A DNA stretch of 64,000 bases from positions 1-64,000 of the forward strand of contig NZ_VZII01000029.1 of the NCBI RefSeq assembly GCF_009391885.1. Reading direction: 5' to 3'. The position numbers and the translations under genes are program-made. The notes beneath the pieces were generated by a model. That model was not told where the DNA came from and made no database searches. It saw nothing but the letters and a program-made list of their open reading frames with translations. This DNA comes from Pseudomonas sp. MN1F. Lineage in GTDB: Bacteria > Pseudomonadota > Gammaproteobacteria > Pseudomonadales > Pseudomonadaceae. Below, in pieces: positions 8,916 to 17,543 of the stretch (its first letter is position 1; every line of letters begins with the position of its first letter).

Positions 8916-10694
8916 ATGCGCCGCCTGTTTTTCCTGCTGTTCCTGCTGCTGGCCAGCCCTGCTTTCGCCTCGGGCCTGCTCGACAACCGCCCCAGCGCCA
9001 CCCTCGGCGCCGCTTCGCTGTCCAACAATGCCGACTTCCTGCCGGTGCACGAAGCCTTCAAGCTCAGCCTGGTGCAGGCCGACGCGCAAACCCTCAAGCT
9101 GCGCTTCGTCGCCACCGACGGTTACTACCTGTACCGCCACCGCTTCCATTTCCGCACGGAACCGGCAGACATCGCCCTCGGCCCGCCAAGCATCCCCAAG
9201 GGCGAAGCCAAGCACGACGAGTTCTTCGGCGACGTCGAGGTGTACCACGGCGTGCTCGATATCGAGATCCCACGTACCGACGCCCGCGCCTTCACCCTGC
9301 TGGTGGGCTACCAGGGCTGCGCCGACAAGGGCCTGTGCTACCCGCCGGAAACCGAGCGCCTGAACATTGATGGCGAAGTTCCCGCTGCTGGCGCCGCCCT
9401 GCCTGCAGGTAACCAACAGGGCTGGAGCTGGAAGTCACTGCTGCTGTTCTTCCTCGCCGGGGTCGGCCTGACCTTCACCCCGTGCGTGCTGCCGATGCTG
9501 CCGATCCTGTCTGGCGTGGTCCTGCGCGGCCAGGTCGGTGGCCTGCGCGGCCTCGCGCTGTCGCTGGCCTACGTGCTGCCGATGGCCGCCAGCTTCGCCG
9601 TGCTCGGCGCGCTGATGGGCCTGTTCGGCGCTGGCCTGAACCTGCAGGCACGCCTGCAATCGGCCTGGGTGCTGGTGCCTTTCGCACTGTTCTTCGTGGT
9701 GTTCGCCCTGGCCATGTTCGGCCTGTTCGAGCTCAAGTTGCCGCAGGCCCTGAACAACCGCCTGAATAACATCGCCAACCACACCCGGGGCGGCTCGCTG
9801 CTCGGTGCGGCACTGCTCGGCGTGCTTTCCAGCCTGCTGGTCTCGCCCTGCGTGTCGGCGCCGCTGGCCGGCGCCTTGCTGTACATCAGCGCCAGCGGCG
9901 ATGCCGTGGGCGGCGCGCTCAAGCTGTTCGCCCTGGGCCTGGGCATGGGCGCCCCGTTGCTGCTGATTGCCACCGGTGGCGCGGCCTGGCTGCCGAAGAG
10001 CGGGCCTTGGCTGAACACCGTGAAAAATGCCATAGGCGTGTTGCTGCTGGGCCTGGCCATCGGGCTGCTCAGCCGCATTTTGCCGGGGCCGGCGACCTTG
10101 CTGCTGGTCGGGTTCCTGGCGGCTGGCGTGGCGCTGTTCCTCGGTGCCCTGGAGTTCGTGGTCAAGGCGCCACGCCAACGCCTGGCACAACTGTTGGGCC
10201 TGGCGCTGCTGGTGTATGCGCTGGCCTGCTGGTACGGCGCGCTGAGTGGTCAAGGTGACCCGCTGCGCCCACTGCCGCCCCCCGCTGCGGCCACCGTCAG
10301 CGGTGCAGTGGCCAAGGCCGATGCCTGGCAAACCGTCACCACCCCGGCCGCACTGGACGCCGCCCTGGCCGAGGCCAAGGCTGCTGGCCAACCGGTGCTG
10401 CTGGACTGGTACGCCGACTGGTGCATCAGCTGCAAGGTGATCGAACACGAAGTGCTCAATGCGCCGCAGGTTCAAGGGCCGTTGGGTGCCTTCAAGCTGC
10501 TGCGCTTCGACATCACCGAAAGCAGCGCCGAACAGCGCACGCTGCTCGACCGCTATCAGCTGTTCGGGCCGCCAGCGTTGCTGTTCTTTGCGGCGAACGG
10601 TAGCGAAATGACCACCGATCGTGTGATTGGCGAGATAAACGCCGGCGAATTTGCGCAGATTCTGACGCGCGTGCGTGGCAAACTCGGTCTATAA
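8916..10694 (+). CDS. dsbD: Thiol:disulfide interchange protein DsbD (DipZ)
   Basis: DsbD moves electrons from cytoplasmic thioredoxin across the inner membrane to periplasmic DsbC/DsbG-type and cytochrome-maturation partners. All three modules are visible. A signal peptide (MRRLFFLLFLLLASPAFA) precedes an N-terminal immunoglobulin-like domain with its redox pair in CADKGLCYP. About eight membrane helices carry the core cysteines (FTPCVLPMLP and LVSPCVSAPLAG). The C-terminal thioredoxin domain has WCISCK. The ATG at 8916 is chosen because it begins the signal peptide; an upstream in-frame extension does not fit. The protein is 592 residues. Pseudomonads usually carry a second DsbD elsewhere. 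Confidence 0.95.
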   Translation: MRRLFFLLFLLLASPAFASGLLDNRPSATLGAASLSNNADFLPVHEAFKLSLVQADAQTLKLRFVATDGYYLYRHRFHFRTEPADIALGPPSIPKGEAKHDEFFGDVEVYHGVLDIEIPRTDARAFTLLVGYQGCADKGLCYPPETERLNIDGEVPAAGAALPAGNQQGWSWKSLLLFFLAGVGLTFTPCVLPMLPILSGVVLRGQVGGLRGLALSLAYVLPMAASFAVLGALMGLFGAGLNLQARLQSAWVLVPFALFFVVFALAMFGLFELKLPQALNNRLNNIANHTRGGSLLGAALLGVLSSLLVSPCVSAPLAGALLYISASGDAVGGALKLFALGLGMGAPLLLIATGGAAWLPKSGPWLNTVKNAIGVLLLGLAIGLLSRILPGPATLLLVGFLAAGVALFLGALEFVVKAPRQRLAQLLGLALLVYALACWYGALSGQGDPLRPLPPPAAATVSGAVAKADAWQTVTTPAALDAALAEAKAAGQPVLLDWYADWCISCKVIEHEVLNAPQVQGPLGAFKLLRFDITESSAEQRTLLDRYQLFGPPALLFFAANGSEMTTDRVIGEINAGEFAQILTRVRGKLGL

Positions 10695-10695
10695 C

Positions 10696-10718
10696 TTCCC
10701 GCGTGCCGGGAAATTTCT
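10696..10718 (+). terminator. Possible terminator after dsbD
   Basis: TTCCCG and CGGGAA pair around a 5-nt loop directly after the dsbD stop and are followed by ATTTCTCCC. The stem is short and the T run poor, so this is a weak candidate. Confidence 0.35.
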
Positions 10719-10873
10719 CCCAATGAGTGACCAGAATTAATTATTTGGTCACATACTTCGCGCGAACCTCGGGCAACGTGCTGGCTATTGCCGGGAACTG
10801 GACACTTGCCGTCGCTTTGCGGCACACTCGCCGCGCTGTGTCGAATTGCCCTACAAATCCAAGGAAACCGCAG

Positions 10874-11326
10874 ATGGCAACCCTACTGGTGCTCCACGGC
10901 CCCAACCTGAACCTGCTCGGGACTCGCGAACCGGGCCACTACGGCGCCGTGACCCTGGCCCAGATCAACCAGGACCTGGAGCAGCGCGCCCGCGCCGCTG
11001 GCCACCATTTGCAGTACCTGCAGAGCAATGCCGAGTACGAACTCATCGAGCGTATTCATGCCGCACGCAACGAGGGTGTGGACTTCATCCTGATCAATCC
11101 GGCTGCTTTCACCCACACAAGCGTCGCATTACGTGACGCATTGCTCGCGGTGAGCATCCCATTCATCGAAGTGCACCTGTCCAACGTGCACAAACGCGAA
11201 CCGTTCCGTCACCACTCCTACTTTTCCGATGTTGCAGTAGGAGTGATCTGCGGCCTGGGCGCCAGCGGTTATCGCCTGGCCCTGGAGTCTGCACTGGAAC
11301 AACTGGCTGCCAACGCACAGCCCTGA
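10874..11326 (+). CDS. aroQ: Type II 3-dehydroquinate dehydratase
   Basis: AroQ removes water from 3-dehydroquinate to give 3-dehydroshikimate in the shikimate pathway. The 150-residue protein has the type II signatures: [17 protein letters not shown] with the catalytic tyrosine, [15 protein letters not shown], and [18 protein letters not shown] with the catalytic histidine region. The ATG at 10874 follows AAGGAAACCGCAG. It lies 100 bp upstream of accB in the same direction, an arrangement shared with P. aeruginosa (aroQ1-accB-accC). Family members assemble as dodecamers. Confidence 0.96.
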   Translation: MATLLVLHGPNLNLLGTREPGHYGAVTLAQINQDLEQRARAAGHHLQYLQSNAEYELIERIHAARNEGVDFILINPAAFTHTSVALRDALLAVSIPFIEVHLSNVHKREPFRHHSYFSDVAVGVICGLGASGYRLALESALEQLAANAQP

Positions 11327-11365
11327 TAACGAAAACCCTGGCCTCAGTGGGCCGGGGTTACAGAG

Positions 11366-11387
11366 AAACGTTCAGATACGTTTTTAA
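11366..11387 (+). promoter_or_regulatory. Small inverted repeat in the accB leader
   Basis: AAACGT and ACGTTT pair around a 6-nt spacer and run into TTTT about 45 bp before the accB start. It could be a weak attenuator-like hairpin or an operator. accB transcription is autoregulated in E. coli, but no homologous site is known to me here. Confidence 0.25.
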
Positions 11388-11426
11388 ATTTCGCCCCCTG
11401 ACCGAACCTTTGGGAGTTGATGATTA

Positions 11427-11885
11427 ATGGATATCCGTAAAGTCAAGAAACTGATCGAGCTGCTGGAAGAGTCTGGCATCGACGAGCTGGAGATCAAGGA
11501 AGGCGAAGAGTCGGTCCGTATCAGCCGCCACAGCAAGACCCCGGCTGCCCAGCAGTTCTACGCACCTGCGCCAATGGCTGCCGCGCCTGTCGCTGCTCCG
11601 GTTGCCGCTGCTGCTCCAGCCGCCGAAGCCGCTGCTGCTCCAGCCCTGAAAGGCACCGTGATCCGTTCGCCGATGGTCGGTACCTTCTACCGCAAGCCTT
11701 CGCCGACCTCGCCGAACTTCGCTGAAGTTGGCCAGAGCGTGAAGAAAGGCGACACCCTGTGCATCGTCGAAGCCATGAAGATGATGAACCACATCGAAGC
11801 CGATGTTGGCGGTGTCATCGACGCCATCCTGGTGGAAGACGGCCAGCCGGTTGAGTTCGACCAGCCGCTGTTCACCATCGTTTGA
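11427..11885 (+). CDS. accB: Acetyl-CoA carboxylase biotin carboxyl carrier protein
   Basis: AccB carries the biotin that AccC carboxylates and AccDA uses to make malonyl-CoA, the first committed step of fatty acid synthesis. The 152-residue protein has an N-terminal region (1-38), an Ala/Pro-rich flexible linker (about 39-75) and the C-terminal biotinyl domain with the biotin-accepting lysine K118 in EAMKMM. The thumb segment ([13 protein letters not shown]) typical of bacterial BCCP is present. accC begins 17 bp after its stop, so the two are co-transcribed. Confidence 0.97.
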   Translation: MDIRKVKKLIELLEESGIDELEIKEGEESVRISRHSKTPAAQQFYAPAPMAAAPVAAPVAAAAPAAEAAAAPALKGTVIRSPMVGTFYRKPSPTSPNFAEVGQSVKKGDTLCIVEAMKMMNHIEADVGGVIDAILVEDGQPVEFDQPLFTIV

Positions 11886-11902
11886 ATCGCGGAGAGCCAA
11901 CG

Positions 11903-13258
11903 ATGTCTGGGAAGCTCGAAAAAGTCCTGATCGCCAACCGTGGGGAAATTGCCCTGCGGATCCTGCGTGCCTGCAAAGAGCTGGGCATCAAGACCGTCGC
12001 CGTGCACTCCACGGCCGACCGTGAACTGATGCACCTGGGCCTGGCAGACGAGTCGGTCTGCATCGGCCCTGCATCGTCCAAGGATTCCTACCTGCACATC
12101 CCGGCGATCATCGCTGCCGCCGAAGTCACCGGCGCCACCGCGATCCACCCGGGTTACGGCTTCCTCGCGGAAAACGCCGATTTCGCCGAGCAGGTGGAAA
12201 AGTCCGGTTTCGCCTTCATCGGCCCGAAAGCCGACACCATTCGCCTGATGGGCGACAAGGTTTCGGCCAAGGACGCGATGATCAAGTCGGGCGTACCGAC
12301 CGTACCGGGCTCCGATGGCCCGCTGCCAGAAGACGAAGAGGTCGCTCTGGCGATCGCTCGTGACGTCGGCTATCCGGTGATCATCAAGGCCGCCGGTGGC
12401 GGTGGTGGTCGCGGCATGCGCGTGGTGCACAAGGAAGAGGACCTGATTTCCTCGGCCAAGCTCACCCGTACCGAAGCCGGTGCTGCCTTCGGCAACCCGA
12501 TGGTCTACCTGGAGAAGTTCCTGACCAACCCACGTCACGTGGAAGTTCAGGTACTGTCCGACGGCCAGGGCAACGCCATCCACCTCGGCGACCGTGACTG
12601 CTCGCTGCAGCGCCGTCACCAGAAGGTGCTGGAAGAAGCCCCGGCCCCGGGCATCGACGAGAAAGCCCGTCAGGAAGTCTACAAGCGTTGTGTCGACGCC
12701 TGCATCGAGATCGGCTACCGCGGTGCCGGTACCTTCGAGTTCCTGTACGAGAACGGTCGCTTCTACTTCATCGAGATGAACACCCGTGTGCAGGTTGAGC
12801 ACCCGGTGTCGGAGATGGTCACCGGTATCGACATCGTCAAGGAGATGCTGAGCATCGCCGCTGGCAACAAGCTGTCGTTCCGCCAGGAAGACGTGGTCAT
12901 CCGTGGCCACTCGCTGGAGTGCCGGATCAACGCCGAAGACCCGAAGAAGTTCATTCCGAGCCCTGGCAAGGTCAAGCACTTCCACGCTCCGGGCGGCAAT
13001 GGCGTACGCGTCGATTCGCACCTGTACAGCGGCTATTCGGTTCCACCGAACTATGACTCGCTGATCGGCAAGCTGATCACCTACGGCAAGGACCGCGACG
13101 AAGCCATGGCGCGCATGCGCAATGCCCTGGACGAGATCGTCGTCGACGGCATCAAGACCAACATCCCGCTGCACCGCGACCTGGTGCGTGATGAAGGTTT
13201 CTGCAAAGGCGGCGTGAACATCCACTACCTCGAGCACAAACTGGCCAGCCAGGAGTGA
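11903..13258 (+). CDS. accC: Acetyl-CoA carboxylase biotin carboxylase subunit
   Basis: AccC is the ATP-grasp enzyme that carboxylates biotin on AccB using bicarbonate and ATP. The 451-residue length matches E. coli AccC (449). Visible motifs are the N-terminal [11 protein letters not shown], the glycine-rich ATP loop [11 protein letters not shown], and the biotin carboxylase signature region [16 protein letters not shown]. The ATG at 11903 begins [15 protein letters not shown]; a start 21 bp upstream was judged less likely. A strong Rho-independent terminator follows 22 bp after the stop. Confidence 0.97.
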   Translation: MSGKLEKVLIANRGEIALRILRACKELGIKTVAVHSTADRELMHLGLADESVCIGPASSKDSYLHIPAIIAAAEVTGATAIHPGYGFLAENADFAEQVEKSGFAFIGPKADTIRLMGDKVSAKDAMIKSGVPTVPGSDGPLPEDEEVALAIARDVGYPVIIKAAGGGGGRGMRVVHKEEDLISSAKLTRTEAGAAFGNPMVYLEKFLTNPRHVEVQVLSDGQGNAIHLGDRDCSLQRRHQKVLEEAPAPGIDEKARQEVYKRCVDACIEIGYRGAGTFEFLYENGRFYFIEMNTRVQVEHPVSEMVTGIDIVKEMLSIAAGNKLSFRQEDVVIRGHSLECRINAEDPKKFIPSPGKVKHFHAPGGNGVRVDSHLYSGYSVPPNYDSLIGKLITYGKDRDEAMARMRNALDEIVVDGIKTNIPLHRDLVRDEGFCKGGVNIHYLEHKLASQE

Positions 13259-13280
13259 TCGCGTTAGCGTGATGCACCTA

Positions 13281-13308
13281 AACCCCGGCCCAGTGCCGGG
13301 GTTTTTTA
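13281..13308 (+). terminator. Rho-independent terminator of aroQ-accBC
   Basis: ACCCCGGC and GCCGGGGT pair across a short loop and are followed directly by a T-rich run (GTTTTTTATT). This is the clearest intrinsic terminator in the window. It separates accC from the convergent acoR. Confidence 0.85.
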
Positions 13309-13322
13309 TTGCCCGTCAGGGC

Positions 13323-15176
13323 CTACCCCTTCATCCTCGGCATCTCGATCCGGTGCTCATGCACCCGCCGATACAACGTCGCCCGCGATATCCCCAAGGC
13401 CCGCGCCGCCTCCGCCGGTTTCCAGCGATGCCGTATCAAGGCATCGAGCAGCAACTGCCGAGCCGGGCTCGATACCCCGGCATCAGCCACAGGCACGGCA
13501 TCACCCCGCACCTCCTGCGGCAGATTTTCCAGGCACACCTGCCCGCCTTCGCTGACCGCACAGGCATAACGCAGTACCTGCCGCAGCTGGCGCAAATTCC
13601 CCGGCCAGCGGTACACCAGCAGCGCCTGCAACGCATCGTCAGCCAGCATCACCTCAACCCCGCAAGCCTCGGCCTCCTCCGCCAGCAACTGATGAATCAA
13701 GCCCAACCGATCCTCCCGCTCCCTTAGTGGCGGCAACTCAAACCGGGCATTGGCCAGACGGAAATACAGGTCCTCACGGAAACGCCCATCGCTCACCATC
13801 GCCGCCAGGTCGCGGTGGGTTGCACAGATCACCTGGATATCCACCCGCTCCCGCCGCGCAGCGCCTAGCGGCGCCACTTCGCCTTCTGCCAGCACCCGCA
13901 GCAGGCGGGTCTGCAGGCTCAGCGGCATGTCGCCAATCTCGTCGAGGAACAAGGTGCCGCCAGCGGCCTGCTGCAGCAGCCCCTGCATACCTTTGCTCGA
14001 CGCACCGGTAAACGCCCCGGCGACATAGCCGAACAGCTCGCTCTCGATCAGGCTCTCAGGGATGGCCGCACAGTTCAGCGTGACGAACGGCCCATCACGG
14101 CGCTGGCTCTGCTGGTGCAACTGGCGCGCGAAGACTTCCTTGCCGGCACCGGTCTCGCCCTGCACCAGTACGGCCAGGTTGCAATCCTTGACCCTTGTGG
14201 CCAACCGAAGGTGCTGTTCGAGGCGCGCATCCTGTGCTTGCTGCAAGGGTTGCGCCCGGCCCCGCCGCTGGGGCGCGCTGACCCGCCCGTACAACCCGCC
14301 CCAACCTGGCAGGCGCTGGGCCGAGGCCTCGTTGGCGCGGCGCAGCTGGCCGATGTCGAACAGCTCACCGATGTGTTCAGGCAAACGCCCGTGACGCGCC
14401 AACAGGCGCTCGCGGGCCAGGCTGTTGATCGCCTGCAGGCGCCCGTCGGCATCCCAGGCCAGCAAGTAATCGGGCTGGCTCTCCACGTAGCCCGGCGTGC
14501 CATGGGCGCGCATCACCCAGTGGCCCTGGGCGCTGTGCATGAAAAAAGCGTTTTCGATTTCCCGTGCGGTCTGTTCCACCAGTTGCAGGATCAGGTGCTG
14601 GCTGCGTCGGTCGTCCGGGGATTGCAGGGCCGACACATCCACCACGCCAAGCAACTCGCCCTGCGGGTCGAACACCGGCGCCGCCGTGCAGGTCAGGCCG
14701 ATGAAGGCGGCGCGAAAGTGGTCGCGCTTGTGCACCGTGACCGGCGCCTTGCTGGTCAGCACCGCCGCCACACCACAGGTGCCCTCCTCGCCCTCCGACC
14801 AGCAGGTGCCCAGGTACAGGCCGGCCTTGCGGCAGTCGTTGCGAATGACCGATTCGACCCGGTAGTCGATGGTGCGTCCCAAGGCATCGGTCAGCAGCAC
14901 GCAATAGTCGGCGCCACGCACCCGTGCATGCAGGCGTGCCACGGCATCACTGGCAATGCGCAGGAACAGTTCGGCGCGCTCGCGGCATTCGTTGAGCAGG
15001 CTTTGGGAAAGGATGCGCGGCCCCTGCTGAGACCCGGGGTCAAGACGGTACAGCTCCATGGAACGGCGCCATGAGTCGAGGATCAGCGGCGGCACCGGCG
15101 CCTGGGGCAGGCGGCCGGCGTTCTTCAGCACCCGGCTGACGCAATCGACATGGGCTCGGGAGTTCGCGGCAAGCAT
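13323..15176 (-). CDS. acoR: Sigma-54-dependent acetoin catabolism activator AcoR
   Basis: AcoR is a bacterial enhancer-binding protein that activates acetoin genes with sigma-54 RNA polymerase. The 617-residue protein has an N-terminal GAF-like sensor (about 75-215), an AAA+ domain with Walker A GETGAGKE (about 340-347) and the sigma-54 contact loop GAFTGA (387-392), and a Fis-type helix-turn-helix at the C-terminus (WKPAEAARALGISRATLYRR). The ATG at 15176 is chosen for its strong GGAGGT six bases upstream; an earlier in-frame ATG at 15218 is possible. It is divergent from acoXABC, whose upstream region carries two palindromes and a -24/-12 promoter. Confidence 0.93.
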   Translation of the reverse strand: MLAANSRAHVDCVSRVLKNAGRLPQAPVPPLILDSWRRSMELYRLDPGSQQGPRILSQSLLNECRERAELFLRIASDAVARLHARVRGADYCVLLTDALGRTIDYRVESVIRNDCRKAGLYLGTCWSEGEEGTCGVAAVLTSKAPVTVHKRDHFRAAFIGLTCTAAPVFDPQGELLGVVDVSALQSPDDRRSQHLILQLVEQTAREIENAFFMHSAQGHWVMRAHGTPGYVESQPDYLLAWDADGRLQAINSLARERLLARHGRLPEHIGELFDIGQLRRANEASAQRLPGWGGLYGRVSAPQRRGRAQPLQQAQDARLEQHLRLATRVKDCNLAVLVQGETGAGKEVFARQLHQQSQRRDGPFVTLNCAAIPESLIESELFGYVAGAFTGASSKGMQGLLQQAAGGTLFLDEIGDMPLSLQTRLLRVLAEGEVAPLGAARRERVDIQVICATHRDLAAMVSDGRFREDLYFRLANARFELPPLREREDRLGLIHQLLAEEAEACGVEVMLADDALQALLVYRWPGNLRQLRQVLRYACAVSEGGQVCLENLPQEVRGDAVPVADAGVSSPARQLLLDALIRHRWKPAEAARALGISRATLYRRVHEHRIEMPRMKG

Positions 15177-15269
15177 GAGACCTCCGGTTCCTGTTTGTTC
15201 TTGTCGTTGTGCGGCCATTAAGCGCCTGCCGGCATGCTCCGACAAGCGCTGTGTGATTACCGGTGGGCT

Positions 15270-15286
15270 TGAGACGCAGCGTCTCA
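15270..15286. promoter_or_regulatory. Predicted AcoR operator, site 1
   Basis: TGAGACGCAGCGTCTCA is a perfect 8-bp palindrome about one central base. It lies about 150 bp upstream of the predicted acoX transcription start, a usual distance for sigma-54 activator sites. A near copy lies 43 bp downstream. Confidence 0.75.
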
Positions 15287-15312
15287 GCCGCCCGGCAAGC
15301 ACCCGGCAAGAC

Positions 15313-15329
15313 TGGTACGCAGCGTCTCA
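15313..15329. promoter_or_regulatory. Predicted AcoR operator, site 2
   Basis: TGGTACGCAGCGTCTCA matches site 1 at 15 of 17 positions; only bases 3 and 4 of the left arm differ. The 43-bp repeat distance is about four helical turns, putting both sites on the same DNA face for cooperative binding. Confidence 0.7.
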
Positions 15330-15406
15330 GGCAAGGGCCGCTGCAGCCAGGCCCTACAGCCCTCGAACCCCTCTGCAACGGCCCTTGCAGGGCATGCGAA
15401 GAAAGC

Positions 15407-15422
15407 TGGCACCCACCTTGCT
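15407..15422 (+). promoter_or_regulatory. Sigma-54 (-24/-12) promoter of acoXABC
   Basis: TGGCACCCACCTTGCT is an exact match to TGGCACNNNNNTTGCW. It predicts a start about 12 bp downstream, near 15433, and an mRNA leader of about 23 nt before acoX. It agrees with the sigma-54 activator encoded divergently. Confidence 0.85.
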
Positions 15423-15455
15423 CAAGCCTAGGCAAACAAGAACATGAGGTGTGCC

Positions 15456-16511
15456 ATGCCGCAGCCCGCCCCGACCATCGGGATCATTGCCAACCCTGCC
15501 TCCGGCCGCGACCTGCGTCGCCTGACCAGCAACGCCGGGCTCTACTCCAGCACCGACAAGGCCTCGGTCATCCAGCGCCTGCTCGCCGCCTTCGGCGCCA
15601 CTGGCGTGGCCGAGGTGCTGCTGCCCACCGACATGACCGGCATCGCCGCCGCCGTGCTCAAGGCCAGCCTCGGCCCCGTGGCACAGGCCCAGCACTGGCC
15701 GCGCCTGGCACTGCTCGACCTGCCATTGACTCAAACCGTCAGCGATACCCGCCTGGCCACCCGGCAGATGGTCGAGCGCGGCGTGGCGATGATCGCCGTG
15801 CTGGGTGGCGACGGCACGCACAAGGCCGTGGCGGCCGAAGCTGGGGACACCCCACTGCTCACCCTGTCCACCGGCACCAACAACGCCTTCCCGGAACTGC
15901 GCGAAGCCACCAGCGCCGGCCTCGCCGGCGGCCTGCTCGCTGGCGGCCGGGTACCGGCCAGCATCGGCCTGCGCCGTAACAAGCGATTGCTGGTGAGGGT
16001 GCCGCAGCAACAGCTGTGCGAGTGGGCGCTGGTCGAAGTCGCAGTGTCGCCGCAACGCTTCATCGGCGCCCGCGCGCTGAGCCGCAGCGAAGACCTCAGC
16101 GAAATCTTCGCCTGCTTCGCCGAGCCCCACGCCATTGGCCTGTCTGCGCTCTGCGGGCTGTGGCAGCCGGTCACCCGCCATGAACCTCACGGCGCCTGGG
16201 TGCGGCTCAACCCCGGCGCCGAACAGGCCTTGCTCGCGCCACTGGCCCCCGGCCTGCTGCAAGGCTGCGGCATCACCGCCAGCGGCATGCTCAGCCCGGG
16301 GGTGGCGCACCGCCTGAGCCTCACCGCCGGCACCCTGGCCCTGGATGGCGAGCGCGAGATCGAGTTCGCCGAACACGACACCCCGACCATCACCCTCGAC
16401 CTGCAAGGCCCGTTGACCGTTGAGGTCGAGGCCGTGCTGGCACATGCCGCCCGTCATCACCTGCTGGCCGTCCCGCGCGGCCATCGGCTGCACCCTGCAA
16501 CCCCGTGTTGA
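15456..16511 (+). CDS. acoX: AcoX, NAD-kinase-like protein of the acetoin cluster
   Basis: AcoX is found in acetoin clusters of several bacteria, but its biochemical role is not established. The 351-residue protein begins with IGIIANPASGRDLRRL and contains VLGGDGTHKAVA, the GGDGT loop typical of NAD kinase and diacylglycerol-kinase folds, so it probably binds a nucleotide. The ATG at 15456 is preceded by GAGGTG; an in-frame ATG at 15444 is less likely because it would contain that site. It is the first gene after the sigma-54 promoter, 22 bp before acoA. Confidence 0.9.
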   Translation: MPQPAPTIGIIANPASGRDLRRLTSNAGLYSSTDKASVIQRLLAAFGATGVAEVLLPTDMTGIAAAVLKASLGPVAQAQHWPRLALLDLPLTQTVSDTRLATRQMVERGVAMIAVLGGDGTHKAVAAEAGDTPLLTLSTGTNNAFPELREATSAGLAGGLLAGGRVPASIGLRRNKRLLVRVPQQQLCEWALVEVAVSPQRFIGARALSRSEDLSEIFACFAEPHAIGLSALCGLWQPVTRHEPHGAWVRLNPGAEQALLAPLAPGLLQGCGITASGMLSPGVAHRLSLTAGTLALDGEREIEFAEHDTPTITLDLQGPLTVEVEAVLAHAARHHLLAVPRGHRLHPATPC

Positions 16512-16533
16512 GACAACCCTGGAGAACAACAAG

Positions 16534-17511
16534 ATGTCCACTCACCTCAGTTCAGAGCAATTGCTGCATGCCTATGAAGTGATGCGCACCATCCGCGCCT
16601 TCGAAGAACGCCTGCACGTGGAGTTCGCCACCGGCGAGATACCCGGCTTCGTCCACCTGTATGCCGGCGAAGAAGCCTCGGCCGCCGGGGTCATGGCGCA
16701 CCTGCGCGACAGCGACTGCATCGCCTCGACCCACCGCGGCCATGGCCACTGCATTGCCAAGGGCGTCGATGTGTACGGCATGATGGCCGAGATCTACGGC
16801 AAGAAGACCGGCGTGTGCGGCGGCAAGGGCGGTTCGATGCACATCGCCGACCTGGAAAAAGGCATGCTCGGTGCCAACGGCATCGTCGGCGCCGGTGCGC
16901 CCCTGGTGGCCGGTGCCGCCCTGGCGGCCAAGATCAAGGGCAACGACAACGTCGCCGTGGCCTTCTTCGGCGATGGTGCCTCCAACGAGGGCGCGGTGTT
17001 CGAGGCGATGAACCTGGCCTCGATCATGAACCTGCCGTGCATCTTCGTCGCCGAGAACAACGGCTACGCCGAAGCCACCGCCTCGACCTGGTCGGTGGCC
17101 TGCGACCACATCGCCGACCGCGCTGCCGGCTTCGGTATGCCAGGGGTGACCATCGACGGCTTCGACTTCTTTGCCGTGCACGAGGCTGCCGGCGCCGCCA
17201 TCGAGCGCGCCCGCGCCGGGCAAGGGCCGTCGCTGATCGAGGTCAAGCTCAGCCGCTACTACGGCCACTTCGAAGGCGATGCACAGACCTACCGCGCCCC
17301 GGACGAAGTGAAGAACCTGCGCGAGTCCCGCGACTGCCTGCTGCAGTTCCGCAACAAGACCACCCGTGCCGGCCTGCTGCAGGCAGCGCAACTGGACGCC
17401 ATCGACGCCCGTGTCGACGACCTGATCGAGGACGCCGTGCGCCGCGCCAAGGCCGACCCCAAGCCGCAGCCCGCCGACCTGCTCACCGACGTCTACGTCA
17501 GCTACCCCTGA
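16534..17511 (+). CDS. acoA: Acetoin dehydrogenase E1 component, alpha subunit
   Basis: AcoA pairs with AcoB to form the thiamine-diphosphate-dependent E1 that cleaves acetoin to acetaldehyde and an acetyl group passed to lipoate on AcoC. The 325-residue protein has the TPP motif GDGASNEGAVFEAMNLA ending near AENNGYAEAT, and the conserved THRGHGHCIAKG and GGKGGSMHI segments. The ATG at 16534 follows GGAGAAC and yields MSTHLSSEQLL. acoB begins 32 bp downstream, so the two subunits are made from one transcript. Confidence 0.96.
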   Translation: MSTHLSSEQLLHAYEVMRTIRAFEERLHVEFATGEIPGFVHLYAGEEASAAGVMAHLRDSDCIASTHRGHGHCIAKGVDVYGMMAEIYGKKTGVCGGKGGSMHIADLEKGMLGANGIVGAGAPLVAGAALAAKIKGNDNVAVAFFGDGASNEGAVFEAMNLASIMNLPCIFVAENNGYAEATASTWSVACDHIADRAAGFGMPGVTIDGFDFFAVHEAAGAAIERARAGQGPSLIEVKLSRYYGHFEGDAQTYRAPDEVKNLRESRDCLLQFRNKTTRAGLLQAAQLDAIDARVDDLIEDAVRRAKADPKPQPADLLTDVYVSYP

Positions 17512-17543
17512 GCCCGGACAACAAGAACAACAGGAGAACCACC

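Noticed and set aside
16815..17543. Upstream extension of acoB inside acoA
   Set aside because: Arg-rich translation typical of a shadow frame; the conserved AcoB start is at 17544 with a good ribosome site.
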